A DNA stretch of 64,000 bases from Omphiscola glabra (lineage: Eukaryota; Mollusca; Gastropoda; Lymnaeidae): NCBI GenBank assembly GCA_964017045.1, contig OZ024807.1, forward strand, positions 16,543,941 through 16,607,940, read 5' to 3'. Within the stretch, counting starts at the first letter, position 1, and the number at the start of each line of letters is the position of its first letter. This document shows positions 1 through 10,977 of the stretch, in pieces. The position numbers and the translations under genes are program-made. The notes beneath the pieces are model-generated. The model made no database searches, had not been told where the DNA came from, and saw nothing but the letters and a program-made list of their open reading frames with translations.

Positions 1-35
1 ACTTAATCCTTTGAATCAGTGTGGGATTCGCGTTT

Positions 36-235
36 NNNNNNNNNNNNNNNNNNNNNNNNNNNNNNNNNNNNNNNNNNNNNNNNNNNNNNNNNNNNNNNNN
101 NNNNNNNNNNNNNNNNNNNNNNNNNNNNNNNNNNNNNNNNNNNNNNNNNNNNNNNNNNNNNNNNNNNNNNNNNNNNNNNNNNNNNNNNNNNNNNNNNNNN
201 NNNNNNNNNNNNNNNNNNNNNNNNNNNNNNNNNNN
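36..235. other. assembly gap
   Basis: A run of exactly 200 N. The round length suggests a placeholder gap, so the true distance is unknown. It abuts a GA-rich microsatellite, which probably stopped the assembly. Confidence 0.95.
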
Positions 236-251
236 AGAGAGAGAGATACAC

Positions 252-282
<31 letters not shown>

Positions 283-387
283 AGAGAGATACAGAGAGAG
301 AGAGAGAGAGTGAACGAGAGAGATACACAGAGAGAGAGAGAGAGAGAGAGAGTGAACGAGAGAGATACACAGAGAGAGAGAGAGAGA
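236..387. repeat. GA-rich microsatellite
   Basis: (GA)n tract with periodic GATACACAGAGA and GTGAACGAGAG interruptions, giving a longer imperfect period of about 50 bp. It is purine-rich on the plus strand and starts directly at the N gap. Confidence 0.9.
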
Positions 388-827
388 ATGTTTATTGAGC
401 TGGAGAGCGTCTAAAGTGATCAGGGGTTTGTGTTTGTTAAAGCCGGCTTTCAATTGTTTGAGTAAGATGCTTGATTGACACATGACACATTGCTAACACA
501 TAAAAGCCAATCAATAAAATATGACATTTCACTCTATCTATAACATATAGCATTTAACTTCCTTTAAGATCAGTTGATTTTAGCATTTCGTTTGTTCACC
601 AAATACATTCTTTTCTCATTTTTGTATGGTCCCTTGTAATCATTTTTAACTTTTAAAAACTGTTAGAAAATTGCAGACAGTAAGGGACAAGATGATGAAA
701 GTAAACATTGATTGTACGTGACTACAAAGGCCAACAATCATGGCAGAGACGGATGTAAAATGAATTTCAAATCACTCGACGGCTTATTGCGAACTTAATT
801 TGCGAAACATATAACATAAACTTTTTG
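388..827. other. unique AT-rich spacer
   Basis: No open frame of note, no repeat and no recognisable motif. Nothing supportable here. Confidence 0.6.
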
Positions 828-1113
828 CCGACCCCTCATAGAAACATATTATATCGACCCTTTATAGAAACATATTATATCGACCCCTTAGAGAAAACAT
901 TATATTGATCCCTTATAGAAAACATTATATTGATCCCTTATAGAAAACATTATATTGATTCCTTATAGAAAACATTATATTGATTCCTTATAGAAAACAT
1001 TATATTGATCCCTTATTAAAGCATTATATCGACCCCTTATAGAAACATATTATATCGACCCTTAATAGCAACATTATATCGACCCCTTATAGAGACATAC
1101 TATATCGACCTAT
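828..1113. repeat. 25-bp minisatellite, about 11 copies
   Basis: Unit contains CCTTATAGAAAACATTATAT followed by CGACC or TGATC. Period is 25 bp (for example 907 to 932). Outer copies carry CGAC and inner copies TGAT, so the inner copies look like the younger, homogenised core. Confidence 0.9.
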
Positions 1114-1181
1114 AATGAAATAAGGTATTTTTTGAAAATATCAAGAATTAATATTTTTTAAATGTTTTCGACAAGTAGATC

Positions 1182-1268
1182 TGGTGAGAAAGTAGGGTAG
1201 GTTGGGAGAGAAAGTAGGATAGGTTGGGAGAGAAAGTAGGACAGGTTGGGAAAGTAGGGCAGGTTGGG
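1182..1268. repeat. short 23-bp minisatellite, about 4 copies
   Basis: Repeats of GAAAGTAGGGTAGGTTGGGA with small changes. The last copy is shortened. Confidence 0.85.
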
Positions 1269-1756
1269 GTGGAGGTCTAGCAGCCCCTAACAAGAACAAA
1301 CAAAAACAACTGCCCATTACTCCAGTTAAAAAAGATAGACGCGTATACGGTGAGCTAACAAATGGATCCACATTCACAACGTATATGTTCGTACAATATC
1401 AACGTGGATTAGAAAATTCATTTCAATTTCTTATTCGGGACCAACTTTCTTTTAGAATCAATCTTTCATGCGTTGAATCAAAGGCTTCAAAGACAAAACT
1501 TCTTGTTTTTAAAAAAAAGCCTGCTGCCCGATTGAAGTCTGTCTTACGTCTGCTTGAAAATTGCGCATTTTATTTGACATTTGTATTAGGCAAACATGAT
1601 CACGCAACTTTTGAATTCAACGTCTTTAAATTTAATTTCAACCCGAGCACTCCCCCACCCCGAAGATCTGTTTGCTGACGAATTGGTGCTCTATGCGCTG
1701 TCTTTAAGACGGACCGGATGTGAGGCTTGCACGTGACCAAGCTTATTTAAATACTT
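1269..1756. other. unique spacer with a weak open frame
   Basis: A 97-codon plus-strand frame at 1385-1678 begins MFVQYQRGLE and is rich in K, F and S. It shows no domain or motif I recognise and is probably chance. Confidence 0.4.
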
Positions 1757-1961
1757 TAAATTAACTTCGCTTCTGTTCGTGTGTTTAAGGCAAAAAAAAA
1801 AAAAATTCGGACGGCTAATTGACCCACTTCCTATCATCCTATCGAACTGAATTTTTGCACATAGACTCGACGCCGATGAAAAAAAAAAAATCAAATGTTC
1901 AGCCCCACCACAACTGCAAACCCCCCCCCCCCCCCCCGAAAATAAGTTTTTACTTTTTTTT
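1757..1961 (-). repeat. dispersed repeat family, copy A (partial)
   Basis: Read on the minus strand this matches the 3' half of copies at 13116, 53594 and 55541. It carries GTGGGTCAATTAGCCGTCCG and ends in a GAAGCGAAGTTAAT tail. A G17 tract (C17 on plus, 1921-1937) sits where copy D has GGGGGTGGGG. The 5' half is missing. Class unknown. The pattern of a short conserved 3' end ending in a GAAGTTAATATAA-like tail suggests a retroposon, but I see no promoter or coding region. Confidence 0.7.
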
Positions 1962-2856
1962 TTCAAGGAGATGAATGACATATGATTAGTTCCATGGGCG
2001 TGTGTTTTGGTAGGTAGTTTAATTGTGCAGCTGTTGCTCTGTGCTTTGTATTTGTTACCTATACGGGTATGCAGTAAAAATAAAATTTATTTTTGAAGGG
2101 GAATATGAAGGAAATCTGAAATGAGTTTTTGCCAGAATTTTACATAACCGCTTCTTAATAAATGCGAAAAAAAATGACTATAAATGATTTATACGAAAAA
2201 CGTTATTGTTAGTATTGTTAGAAAAAGGGGGGGGGGGCTGGGGGTGAGTGTTTAATTTTATTTGTACAATAAATAATCTCATTATTAAAACTCTGCTCAG
2301 GGGGAGAAGCTCCATACATTTCTGTGACCTCCAGCGGCATGCGTCGTCACATCCTCTACGCCCAGCACCATTGTGTGGGCTATGCACAATGCGCCTGATG
2401 GTTCTATGTGCCTCATGTTCCAGCACTGAACATAATAGCAAGTTAAGTGATTTTCTGTTGCATTTCGTTATCCTGGGAAAATGCTTTTAAGACACTCTGT
2501 CCCTCCTTGGCACCCTTACCATTCCTTCCTATTCGTTCTGTGATGTACAGACGCCTTTAGACTCCTTTGGGAGCTATTTCTTTATCGTTTGGATGTTTTT
2601 GTTCGTTAAGTTTTCTGGTTTTTTTACTTAACGGTGAGTCCATGTTTTTGCGATCCCCCCTTTTTTTAAAAAAAATAATGAACGGAACAAATCTTACATT
2701 ATTTCAAAGCACTTCCTTCTCTTTCATAAACTGTTGAAAATATTCCGTGTATCAACGAAATTTAAAAAAAAAAACATTTCTTGAAATCAGATTAGGTTGT
2801 TTGTGAAATTAATCATTTCATATGATTATGTAGGTATGAAAGCAAGTATAGTATAG
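1962..2856. other. unique spacer
   Basis: AT-rich with short A, T and G homopolymers (G run near 2227-2237). A slightly GC-richer stretch lies at 2290-2420. No gene signal seen. Confidence 0.5.
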
Positions 2857-4173
2857 TGGTGAGTTGAGTGGTGAGTTGAGTGGTGAATTCAGTGGTGAGT
2901 TCAGTGGTGGGTTCAGTGGTGGGTTCAGTGATGGGTTCAGTGGAGGGTTCAGGGGTGGGTTCAGTGGTGAGTTCTGTGGTGGATTCAGTGGTGGGTTCAG
3001 TGGTGGGTTCAGTGGTGGGTTCAGTGGTGGGTTCAGTGGTGAGTTCAGTGGTGGGTTCAGGGGTTAATTCGGTGGTGGGTTCAATCGTGAGTTCAGTGGT
3101 GGATTCAGTGGTGGATTCAGTGGTGAGTTCAGTGGTGAGTTCAGTGGTGAGTTCAGTGGTGGGTTCAGTTGTGAGTTCAGTGGTGAGTTCAGTGGTGGGT
3201 TCAGGGGTTAATTCGGTGGTGGGTTCAATCGTGAGTTCAGTGGTGGATTCAGTGGTGGATTCAGTGGTGGATTCAGTGGTGGATTCAGTGGTGAAGTCAG
3301 TGGTGGGTTCAGTGGTGGATTCAGTGGTGAGTTCAGTGGTGGGTTCAGTGGAGGGTTCAGTGGTGGGTTCAGTGGTGAGTTCAGGGGTGGATTCAGTGGT
3401 GGGTTCAGTGGTGGGTTCAGTGGTGGGTTCAGTGGTGAGTTCAGTGGTGGATTCAGTGGTGGAATCAGTGGTGGGTTCAGTAATGAGTTCAGTTGTGATT
3501 CCAGGGGTAAGTTCAGGGGTGGGTTCAGTGGTGGGTTCAGTGGTGAGTTCAGTGGTGAGTTCAGTGGTGGGTTCAGGGGTGGATTCAGTGGTGGGTTCAA
3601 TTGTGAGTTCAGTGGTGGATTCAGTGGTGGAGTCAGTGGTGGGTTCAGTGGTGGATTATGTGGTGAGTTCAGTGGTGGGTTCAGTGGAGGGTTCAGTGGT
3701 GGGTTCAGTGGTGGATTCTGTGGTGAGTTCAGTGGTGGGTTCAGTGGAGGGTTCAGTGGTGGGTTCAGTGGTGAGTTCAGTGGTGGATTCAGGTGTGGGT
3801 TCAGGGGTGGATTCGGTGGTGGGTTCAATCGTGAGCTCAGTGGTGGCTTCAGTGGAGGAATCAGTGGTGGATTCAGTGGTGAGTTCAGTGGTGGGTTTAG
3901 TGGAGGGTTCAGCGGTGGGTTAAGCGGAGGGTTCAGTAGGTGGGTTCAGTGGAGAGTTCAGTGGTGGGTTAAGCGGGGGGTTCAGTAGGTGGGTTCAGTG
4001 GAGAGTTCAGTGGTGGGTTAAGCGGAGGGTTCAGTAGGTGGGTTCAGTGGAGAGTTCAGTGGTGGGTTAAGCGGAGGGTTCAGTAGGTGGGTTCAGTGGA
4101 GAGTTCAGCGGTGGGTTAAGCGGAGGGTTCAGTAGGTGGGTTCAGTGGAGAGTTCAGTAGGTGGGTTCAGTGG
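2857..4173. repeat. 12-bp minisatellite, about 105 copies, with 49-bp higher-order end
   Basis: The base unit is TTCAGTGGTGGG with GAG, GGA and AGG variants. The plus strand is G-rich and nearly C-free apart from the TTCAG. From about 3929 to 4160 the units are locked into a 49-bp higher-order unit (GGTTCAGTAGG starts near 3931, 3980, 4029). Because 12 is a multiple of 3, and stops are rare, the array stays open in several frames for up to 347 codons (2880-3923, S-V-V-G pattern). I do not regard this as a protein. Confidence 0.95.
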
Positions 4174-4939
4174 CACGCAAACAAAACTTCCCGACAACTT
4201 CTGCACTGAATGATATTCTTCAAAATACCAATAGTTCGTTTGGTGCGTAATATTTCCCTTTGTTTTACGGAAATTGTCTTAATTTAAATAATAATGGTAT
4301 AATAAATGTTCTGTTTGACACGGGGTAGGAGAGAAGAAAATTAATATCTGGCATTGAGTTTGAGAAAAAGTGTGCCGCTGCGTACCTTGGGCCTTTGTGT
4401 GTGTGTTTGGGTAGGGGGAATGGGGTTGCTTTGATTAGTAATCTAATAAATTGCCTGTTTTGAATGCGTGTTTTGTTGAGTAACTTTAGTAGATGGGAAG
4501 TCCACGCATTGCCGACACCATTGTTTGGGAACTGGTACATTATCATTATCCATCATAACGTGAGCCCGAGAGGTGTTCTTTGTTCGTGCTCTTCTTTGCT
4601 ACACGTTTTAAAACAAACGATTCGGTGCAGAGATTAACAGCTCTTTATATTTCAAGATGGCTGCTGTGAACCGGAAGTGCATGGGTCAAGTACAAGAAAG
4701 GTATCGGTATTTTGTGAATGCATTTCTATACCATTGTGGAGATGCAACAATAACAAAAGCGAGGTCGTGAAAATTGTCCGATTTTTTTGCCTTAGACATA
4801 TTGGTCACAATTTAAGTATCTTTAAAACAACGACGATCATGCAAGTGCCGGCCTAAAGGGACTTAAGAACAGCAAGGCGTTACCCATATTTCAAAAGCTA
4901 GTGTTTTTTCCAGATGATATTGCAACACACCAACAAAAA
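4174..4939. other. unique spacer upstream of LINE remnant
   Basis: Holds a YY1-like AAGATGG (4654-4660) and an ETS-like ACCGGAAGTG (4670-4679) close together, about 330 bp before the RT active-site codons of the LINE remnant. Whether this is the element's own 5' end or host DNA cannot be told. Confidence 0.4.
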
Positions 4940-5720
4940 GTTGAACGTGACAAGGGAATAATGGACACTCTGGGAATAACTGAATAACCTATGGAGATGA
5001 CCTTGCACTTCTGTCCCACAACAAAACGCAGGAAAAGACAAGAGACTCATGAATAGAAGCAAGACAAAGATCATGAAGATAAACTCAACTGACCAAAATT
5101 ATATTTTCTCTGGGTCACAAAATGTACTGGAAGAAGTGGAGGCCTTCACCGGCTTGGGCAGCACCATTGACATATAGGGTGTATTCGAAGATGGTGTCAG
5201 GGCTATAACTGAAAAGGCTAGGTCAACATTTGTGCTATAAATGAAAATATGGTAGTCAAAGGACTCGACTTTGCAAATGAAAGTCAATATTTTCTACACA
5301 AATGAATACAGTTCCACTCTATGGACCAAAGCGGAGAACAGCGAGAATAACGCAGAAAGTACAGACCGTCATAAACACTTGCCTTAAATATCCTAACGTC
5401 ACCAACAAAGTAAAGAGCCTTACGGTAAAGAGCCTATTACTTAAGGCGTCATAAGGAAAACGTGGAGGTGTAAACGGCACACTTTTTGTAAACCCCAAGA
5501 TACCATCACGAGAAAATCCCTAACATAGAATCCACAGGGATCAGGGAAGGGGAGTAGGGCCTAAGAATGCACGGAGTTGCGAGCTAGAGGCAGACACAGG
5601 AAGTATGGGACACCTGGACGCAAATGGAAAGGAATGAACATGACAGAGATGAATGGAGAATCGTCTTTGACGGCCAATGTCCCAGGCGGCGTAAAAGGCA
5701 CACGTCAAGTCAAGCCATAG
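4940..5720 (+). pseudogene. decayed LINE reverse transcriptase, C-terminal part
   Basis: Non-LTR retrotransposon remnant with many stops and frameshifts. In order it shows YGDDLALLSH (4990-5019), the RT catalytic F/YxDD box. Near 5070-5170 come KIMKIN and EEVEAFTGLGST, the equivalent of the family's FTYLGS motif. Near 5450-5500 is a decayed GHTLRKP-like stretch, followed by PKNAR and ELEADTGSMGH (5550-5620), the equivalent of RPKNTW and LEADxxxMG. These motifs are typical of the RT thumb and C-terminal tail of LINEs widespread in invertebrates. The endonuclease and the fingers part of RT are not seen. The clade is not determined. Confidence 0.8.
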
Positions 5721-5913
5721 ACAGTTCAATGTGACGCGGGAATAGAGCACTAATATCTTAAGACATCGAAGGACATTTGAATGTGACATGGGATTCGTGG
5801 AACCATCCACATACCTCCTGAATTGAAACCCTGAATAAGAAATGTGACATTTGAACGTTAAACAACACAGCGTTCCCACACTGGGAACACCAAACCCCAT
5901 GTGTTAGCAGCAC

Positions 5914-6212
5914 CACCGAGATATGACGTCATCAACAGTGAGATGTGACGTCATCAACAGTGAGATTTGACGTCATCAACAGCGAGATACGACGTCATCA
6001 ACAGCGAGATACGACGTCATCAACAGCGAGATACGACGTCATCAGCAGCGAAATGTGACGGCATTAACACCGAGATATGACGTCATCAACAGCGAGAAGT
6101 GACCTCATTGACTGTGAGATGTGTCGGCATCAACGGAGAGATGTGACTTAATCAACAGCGAGATATGACATATCACCACCGAGAGACGGCGTCATCACCG
6201 CTGACACATGAC
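5914..6212. repeat. 22-bp minisatellite with CRE-like octamers, about 13 copies
   Basis: The unit contains GAGATRTGACGTCATCAACA. Perfect TGACGTCA palindromes occur at 5924-5931, 5946-5953, 5968-5975 and 6078-6085. Three neighbouring copies have CGACGTCA instead. Later copies decay. Confidence 0.9.
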
Positions 6213-6687
6213 GTCCGGCTGCAGGCTACAACAAAGTTTGTTATCCTAAAATCCGAAAAACAGTGTTCAAATGTGTCGTCCTCTAGATGTTGTCACTGAG
6301 TATGACAATGAGGGAATGTCCGATAAGATAATGCCAAGCTTTTCCCATCAGAGGAGTCGAAAAAAAATGTTTCTTTTTTTTTTTTATTGGAACGTCATGG
6401 TTTTTTTTATTATGATTCTAAAAAGTAAAGAGCAGTAATTTAAAGGGCGGTAACTAAGAGTGTAACCACTCGCATCATTTAATCACTGAGGCAGATTGAG
6501 ACACGGTATCTGTGTCAGGTCAATGCCCGAATGTCGTGCCTCTGATAATGGAGCTATTTTAATTTAGATTTTGTTATTTTTAAAAAAAAAACTTTTCATT
6601 TTGGAGCCCCCCACCCCTCGGAATGTCTCTCTTGTGTGTTGGCCGACATCATGCGGTTTAGTATATCAACGCTGTCGGAACCGATGG
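6213..6687. other. unique spacer
   Basis: AT-rich with poly-T and poly-A tracts at about 6360-6410 and 6580. No feature recognised. Confidence 0.5.
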
Positions 6688-7325
6688 TTTCAATTGAGGG
6701 TTGAAGTCAAGGGTTGAATTTGAAGGGTGGAATTGATGGGTGGAATAGAAGGGGAGAAAACTGAAGGGTAGAACTGATGGGTGGAATTGATGGGTGAAAT
6801 TGATGGGTGGAACTGAAGGGTGGAAAAGATGGGTGGAATTGATGGGTGGAATTGATGGGTGGAATTGATGGGTGGAATTTGGGTGGAACTGAAGGGTGGA
6901 ATTGATGGGTGGAATTGATGGGTGGAATTGATGGGTGGAATTGATGGGTGGAATAGAAGGGGAGAAAACTGAAGGGTAGAACTGATGGGTGGAACTGATG
7001 GGTGGAATTGATGGGTGGAATTGATGGGTGGAATAGAAGGGGAGAAAACTGAAGGGTAGAATTGATGGGTGGAATTGATGGGTGGAATTGATGGGTGGAA
7101 TTGATGGGTGGAACTGAAGGGTGGAACTGAAGGGTGGAATTGATGGGTGGAATTGATGGGTGGAATTGATGGGTGGAATTGATGGGTGGAATAGAAGGGG
7201 AGAAAACTGAAGGGTAGAACTGATGGGTGGAAGTGATGGGTGGAATTGATGAGTGGAATTGATGGGTGGAATTGATGGGTGGAATTGATGGGTGGAATTG
7301 ATGGGTGGAATTGATGGGTGGAATG
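6688..7325. repeat. 13-bp minisatellite, about 48 copies
   Basis: The base unit is GATGGGTGGAATT. A block reading GAATAGAAGGGGAGAAAACT recurs at about 6741, 6952, 7032 and 7190, so copies are also organised in longer repeats. The plus strand is almost pure purine plus T, with hardly any C. The minus strand stays open for 231 codons (Q-F-H-P-S-I-P-P-I-N-S-T pattern), which I judge spurious. Confidence 0.95.
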
Positions 7326-9197
7326 GTAGGTGATTGATCATGGATTGATCCAAGGGTAGGGGTGGTCGCGATCGCCGCTATAGACGGCTTAAAATATAAT
7401 AATCACACAATGGCCATGGAGGTATCGTCTTACTCTAAACAAGTATTATAGAAACCGCCACACACACTCATACACAGCCCTGTGTACAAATCCAAGATCC
7501 ATGCTCGGACGCGAGTATTAAAAGAAAAATAAAGCAACACTCAGATCAATAAACTGAAATAGGACCACTAACTTTATTTCTACGTGTGCCTTTCGATGGC
7601 TTTCATTCTTCATAAACCCATGCTTGACAAGAGTGCCCTGATGCATCGGAGGGGCCCGGAGAATGAAAGAAAAATAGATGCTTAAGATTGTCAGCTACAT
7701 CTCGTTACAGCGAGCACAAAATTGTGTAGTTGGACTCGCGAATCACTTCCTCTGAATTCGAATACAGTACTAGAATATTGCCATATTTTTTATGTGAATC
7801 GCGGCGAACTCAACCCTTGGCTGGGGTACCGCACTATGTATGTATAGTACTAATATTAATAGCAGAAATAGACTCAATAGTTAAAGAAACCAATGACTCC
7901 GTGACGACATCGTATTCAAATGAAAGTTTAAATAACCTGTCCAGTGTCGGAGGAGTAGGAATCGCAACATTTACCCACCACCACCACCCCACCCCCCTAT
8001 CTCCGCCCCGGGCTCGTGATCCTCGAGTTATCGTCCGCTCGAAACTGCCCGCAAGCACCAATAATCTTTTCAAGATGGCCGTCTACGAGCAGACGACAGT
8101 CGGGAAATGCCCCTAGTTACCGAGTCTAAAGGTGGCTCTCCAGGGCTTAACTCCCAGGGCGACTTTGGCAGACGTGTACTTAAACCCTACAGGGAAAGGC
8201 AAAATGGCAAAGTATTTTCTTGTCCAGAGCCCCCCGGGGGCCGCTCGGTAAGCGATAATTTGCGTTGCGTGCCTGATTGGCCGAATGGTTTCTGGACCAG
8301 AGAAATGTGATCCATATTTTGGAGACCTGACATATGGGGTAGTCATGGTTAAGGTGGTTGTCATGGTTACGATGGTGCTGTTCCTTCGACTACAATAAAT
8401 TTGCACTTTCATTTTATGGCCGCTTTCCTTATCCAATAGTGTAGATTTAGCGTTTCTAACATTGCCCGGCTCAAAATTTATTCCAGACTTGTTTTACGTG
8501 GTATAAAAATACACATGTACTATACAATTGTCGTCTGATTTTAGAGTCACAAAATACCATGGATTACCCTTGAAAAAAAATAATTTTGGAATTTAAAGAT
8601 TACAAAACCAAAAAATGCGCCAATCATATGGTCAAACGAACAATCGACAAATATTATAATAATCCCGGAATAGCTGACGGAACTAGTGTTTTTTTTTTTT
8701 TGCTTATCGGTTAATAATGTGATGCGTGATGACGTCAAACATTGATGTGATGTACATAGGAGTATTGAAATGATATATCCGCCCCTGCATGCTTTGTTTT
8801 CTTAGCGGGCGACTTTCTGGAGAAATGTGTCCACGTGACAAAATGTAAATCAAGAGTTGACCCCCCCCCCCCCAAACCTTCTTTGGCTGTGCTATATTTA
8901 GATCAGTGCTTCTATTTCCGGGCGAAATCGAGAGCCCTCGAGTTTGCGTAGATAATTTGCGCACACAAAAATGTCTGGGAACTTAATTGGTTCAAAAAGT
9001 TGCATCGTGTGAACGTGGTATGAACATATTTTGAACAAGAAATGAAGTGAATCAGAAAGTTATTTTAAGAGACGTTCAAAACGAAAAGGATTTTTTTAAA
9101 GGTTTCCAAGAACTCCAGAACCAAAAAGACAAACAGATTGTCGTTGCTTGTCCATGGTGATAAAGCAACACTTATTTAATGGCGCATTCTTCTAGAG
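7326..9197. other. mostly unique region with GC-richer core
   Basis: The longest stretch here without tandem repeats. 7960-8310 is GC-richer, contains several CpGs and an AAGATGGCC (8073-8081), and could be a regulatory region or an exon. The overlapping 67- to 128-codon frames show no family motif. C13 at 8861-8873. A LINE tail lies at 7803-7863 (separate entry). Confidence 0.4.
7803..7863 (+). mobile_element. LINE 3' tail fragment
   Basis: CCTTGGCTGGGGTACCGCAC matches the 3' untranslated end of the LINE at 10454-10976, which has CCCTAGGCTGGGGTACCACG. In both, an AT-rich trinucleotide-like tail follows (here GTACTAATATTAATAG). No coding part remains. Confidence 0.55.
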
Positions 9198-9394
9198 CAG
9201 TGGTTCTCAACCTTCCTAATGCCGCGACCCTTTAAGACAAATCCTCATGTTGTGGCGACCCCCAACCACAAAATTATTTTCGTTGCTACTTCATAACTGT
9301 AGAGTATATGTGTTTTCCGATGGTCTTAGGCGACCCCTGTGAAAGGGTCGTGCGACCCCCAAATGTGTCGCGACCCACAGGTTGAGAGCTGCTG
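9198..9394 (+). mobile_element. SPIN-like non-autonomous hAT element, copy 1
   Basis: 197 bp with terminal inverted repeats CAGTGGTTCTCAACC and GGTTGAGAGCTGCTG. The flanks TTCTAGAG and TTCTAGTA match at 6 of 8 bases, as expected of a worn 8-bp hAT target duplication. The interior has GACCCCCAACCACAAAATTA and TTTTCGTTGCTACTTCATAA, followed by a GATGGTCTTAGGCGACCCCT block. From memory, both ends and interior closely resemble the SPIN family, known for horizontal transfer among animals. No transposase. Confidence 0.85.
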
Positions 9395-9499
9395 TTCTAG
9401 TAGAGGTTTGATGTTCTCAATAGTTATAATTAATTTGTGGCTTACTTTTTATTTAAATTAATAAATTTGACCAAATTACATACTTGTCAGCGACACTCG

Positions 9500-9880
9500 T
9501 TACATGGCATATTAAAGTATCTGCACTATGTTACATGGCATATTAAAGTATCTGCACTATGTTACGGAGCATATTAAAGTATCTGCACTATGTTACGAGG
9601 CATATTAAAGTATATGCACTATGTTACGGGGCATATTAAAGTATCTGCACTATGTTACGGGGCATATTAAAGTCTCTGCACTATGTTACGGGGCATACTA
9701 AAGTATCTGCACTATGTTACATGGCATATTAAAGTATCTGCACTATGTTACGGAGCATATTAAAGTATCTGCACTATGTTACGGGGCATATTAAAGTATA
9801 TGCACTATGTTACAGGGCATATTAAAGTATCTGCACTATGTTACGGGGCATATTAAGGTAACCTCACCATGTAAAGCGCA
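9500..9880. repeat. 31-bp minisatellite, about 12 copies
   Basis: The unit includes CATATTAAAGTATCTGCACT and ATGTTACGGGG. Variants ACATGG, ACGGAG, ACGAGG and ACGGGG at one site mark sub-blocks. The array starts about 100 bp after the SPIN-like element. Confidence 0.95.
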
Positions 9881-9974
9881 TATTTAAGTGCCCTGTGGAA
9901 CAAATACTTCTAAGTCATCTTCGCCATGCCCCATAGTTCTATCATAAATATTTATTTTAACAGCTGTTTTTCTC

Positions 9975-10190
9975 AACCCACTCTTCACGCCCCCCTCCAC
10001 CCACTCCCACTCTTCACGCCCCACCACTCCACCCACTCCCACTCTTCGCGCCCCCACTCCACCCACTCCCACAATTCGCGCCCCCTCCACCCACTCCCAC
10101 TCTTCACGCCCCCCACTCCACCCACTCCCACTCTTCGCGCCCCCTCTATCCATTCCCACTCTTCACGCCCCCCATCCACCCACGACTAAT
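9975..10190. repeat. C-rich minisatellite, 29-31 bp, about 7 copies
   Basis: Repeats of CCACCCACTCCCACTCTTCA plus CGCCCCC, with length changes in the C runs. The plus strand is almost purely pyrimidine plus A. Confidence 0.9.
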
Positions 10191-10390
10191 GCACGCTGTC
10201 AAGGTTTAAACCTACTGACAGACAGATATGTGTTTGCATAAACGATGCATGCTATAAGTCACATTTTCTTTTCCGTTCCACGAATATTTCGGATAAAATT
10301 GACTGAGTAATGACGTCATAAAATCATTCGTTTCACTAAAAAAAAGCTAACGAAACTTTTTGTCTCAAGAAGTGTCGACCGCTAGGAGAG

Positions 10391-10477
10391 TGGCTCACTA
10401 CTTGTAATTGTGAGGCTCACTACTTGTAATTGTGAGACTCACTACTTGTAATTGTGAGGCTCACTATTTGTAGTGAA
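10391..10477. repeat. 23-bp minisatellite, about 4 copies
   Basis: Repeats of CTCACTACTTGTAATTGTGA with GAC or GGC joins. The last copy reads CTATTTGTAGTG. It directly precedes the LINE 3' fragment. Confidence 0.9.
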
Positions 10478-10976
10478 ACCTTTGACTCTTCAACAATGAT
10501 ACATATCTTAATACATCTAGACATATCTGGACATGTGCATGGTTCCCGATTGCATATTCCTGATACATGTCCAGACATGTATATTATTATAGGGTTTATG
10601 AACAGACGTACGGTGAACTCTGTCTCTTTCTATGCCCCCAAACAATGGAATTCTCTTCCACTACACATCCGCAATATAACAACTATCACATCTTTTCAAA
10701 ACTGCACTCAAAACACATCTCTTTAAACTCTACTATCCTGACTGATTCCCCCCTCTGACCGATAAACGATGCTGCTGGGTGCCGTCCATGGCTTGACATG
10801 TAAATAGATATGGAATGGTTGGAGCGAATACAAATTAATTTTGTTTTAGTTAATTAATGTATGTTAATTTTTAAGTTCATGATTTTGTTTGTTAAATTGT
10901 ATGTACAGCGTGGTGAGCCCAGCCCTAGGCTGGGGTACCACGCTATATAAAACTACTACTACTACTAATAATAATG
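10454..10976 (+). mobile_element. 5'-truncated LINE (CR1/L2/Jockey-like), RT C-terminus and 3' tail
   Basis: The frame ending at 10726 contains SRLHIPDT, then SVSFYAPKQWNSLPLHIRN and an SFQNCTQNTSL end. This is the standard C-terminus of many animal LINEs (S/F-x-x-APKxWNSLPLxIR, then SSFKxxLKTxLF). A 250-bp 3' untranslated part follows with CCCTAGGCTGGGGTACCACG, and it ends in ACT and TAA trinucleotide repeats (10952-10975), as CR1/L2-type elements often do. It is a dead-on-arrival 5'-truncated copy. The exact 5' boundary is unclear because the 23-bp array runs into it. Confidence 0.8.
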
Positions 10977-10977
10977 T

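Noticed and set aside
2880..3923. 347-codon open frame with S-V-V-G repeats
   Set aside because: A by-product of a 12-bp unit without stops. The opposite strand is open as well and no non-repetitive domain is attached.
2857..4173. G-quadruplex-forming array
   Set aside because: GGG runs are separated by about nine bases and often interrupted (GAG, GGA), longer than usual loops; weak without experimental data.
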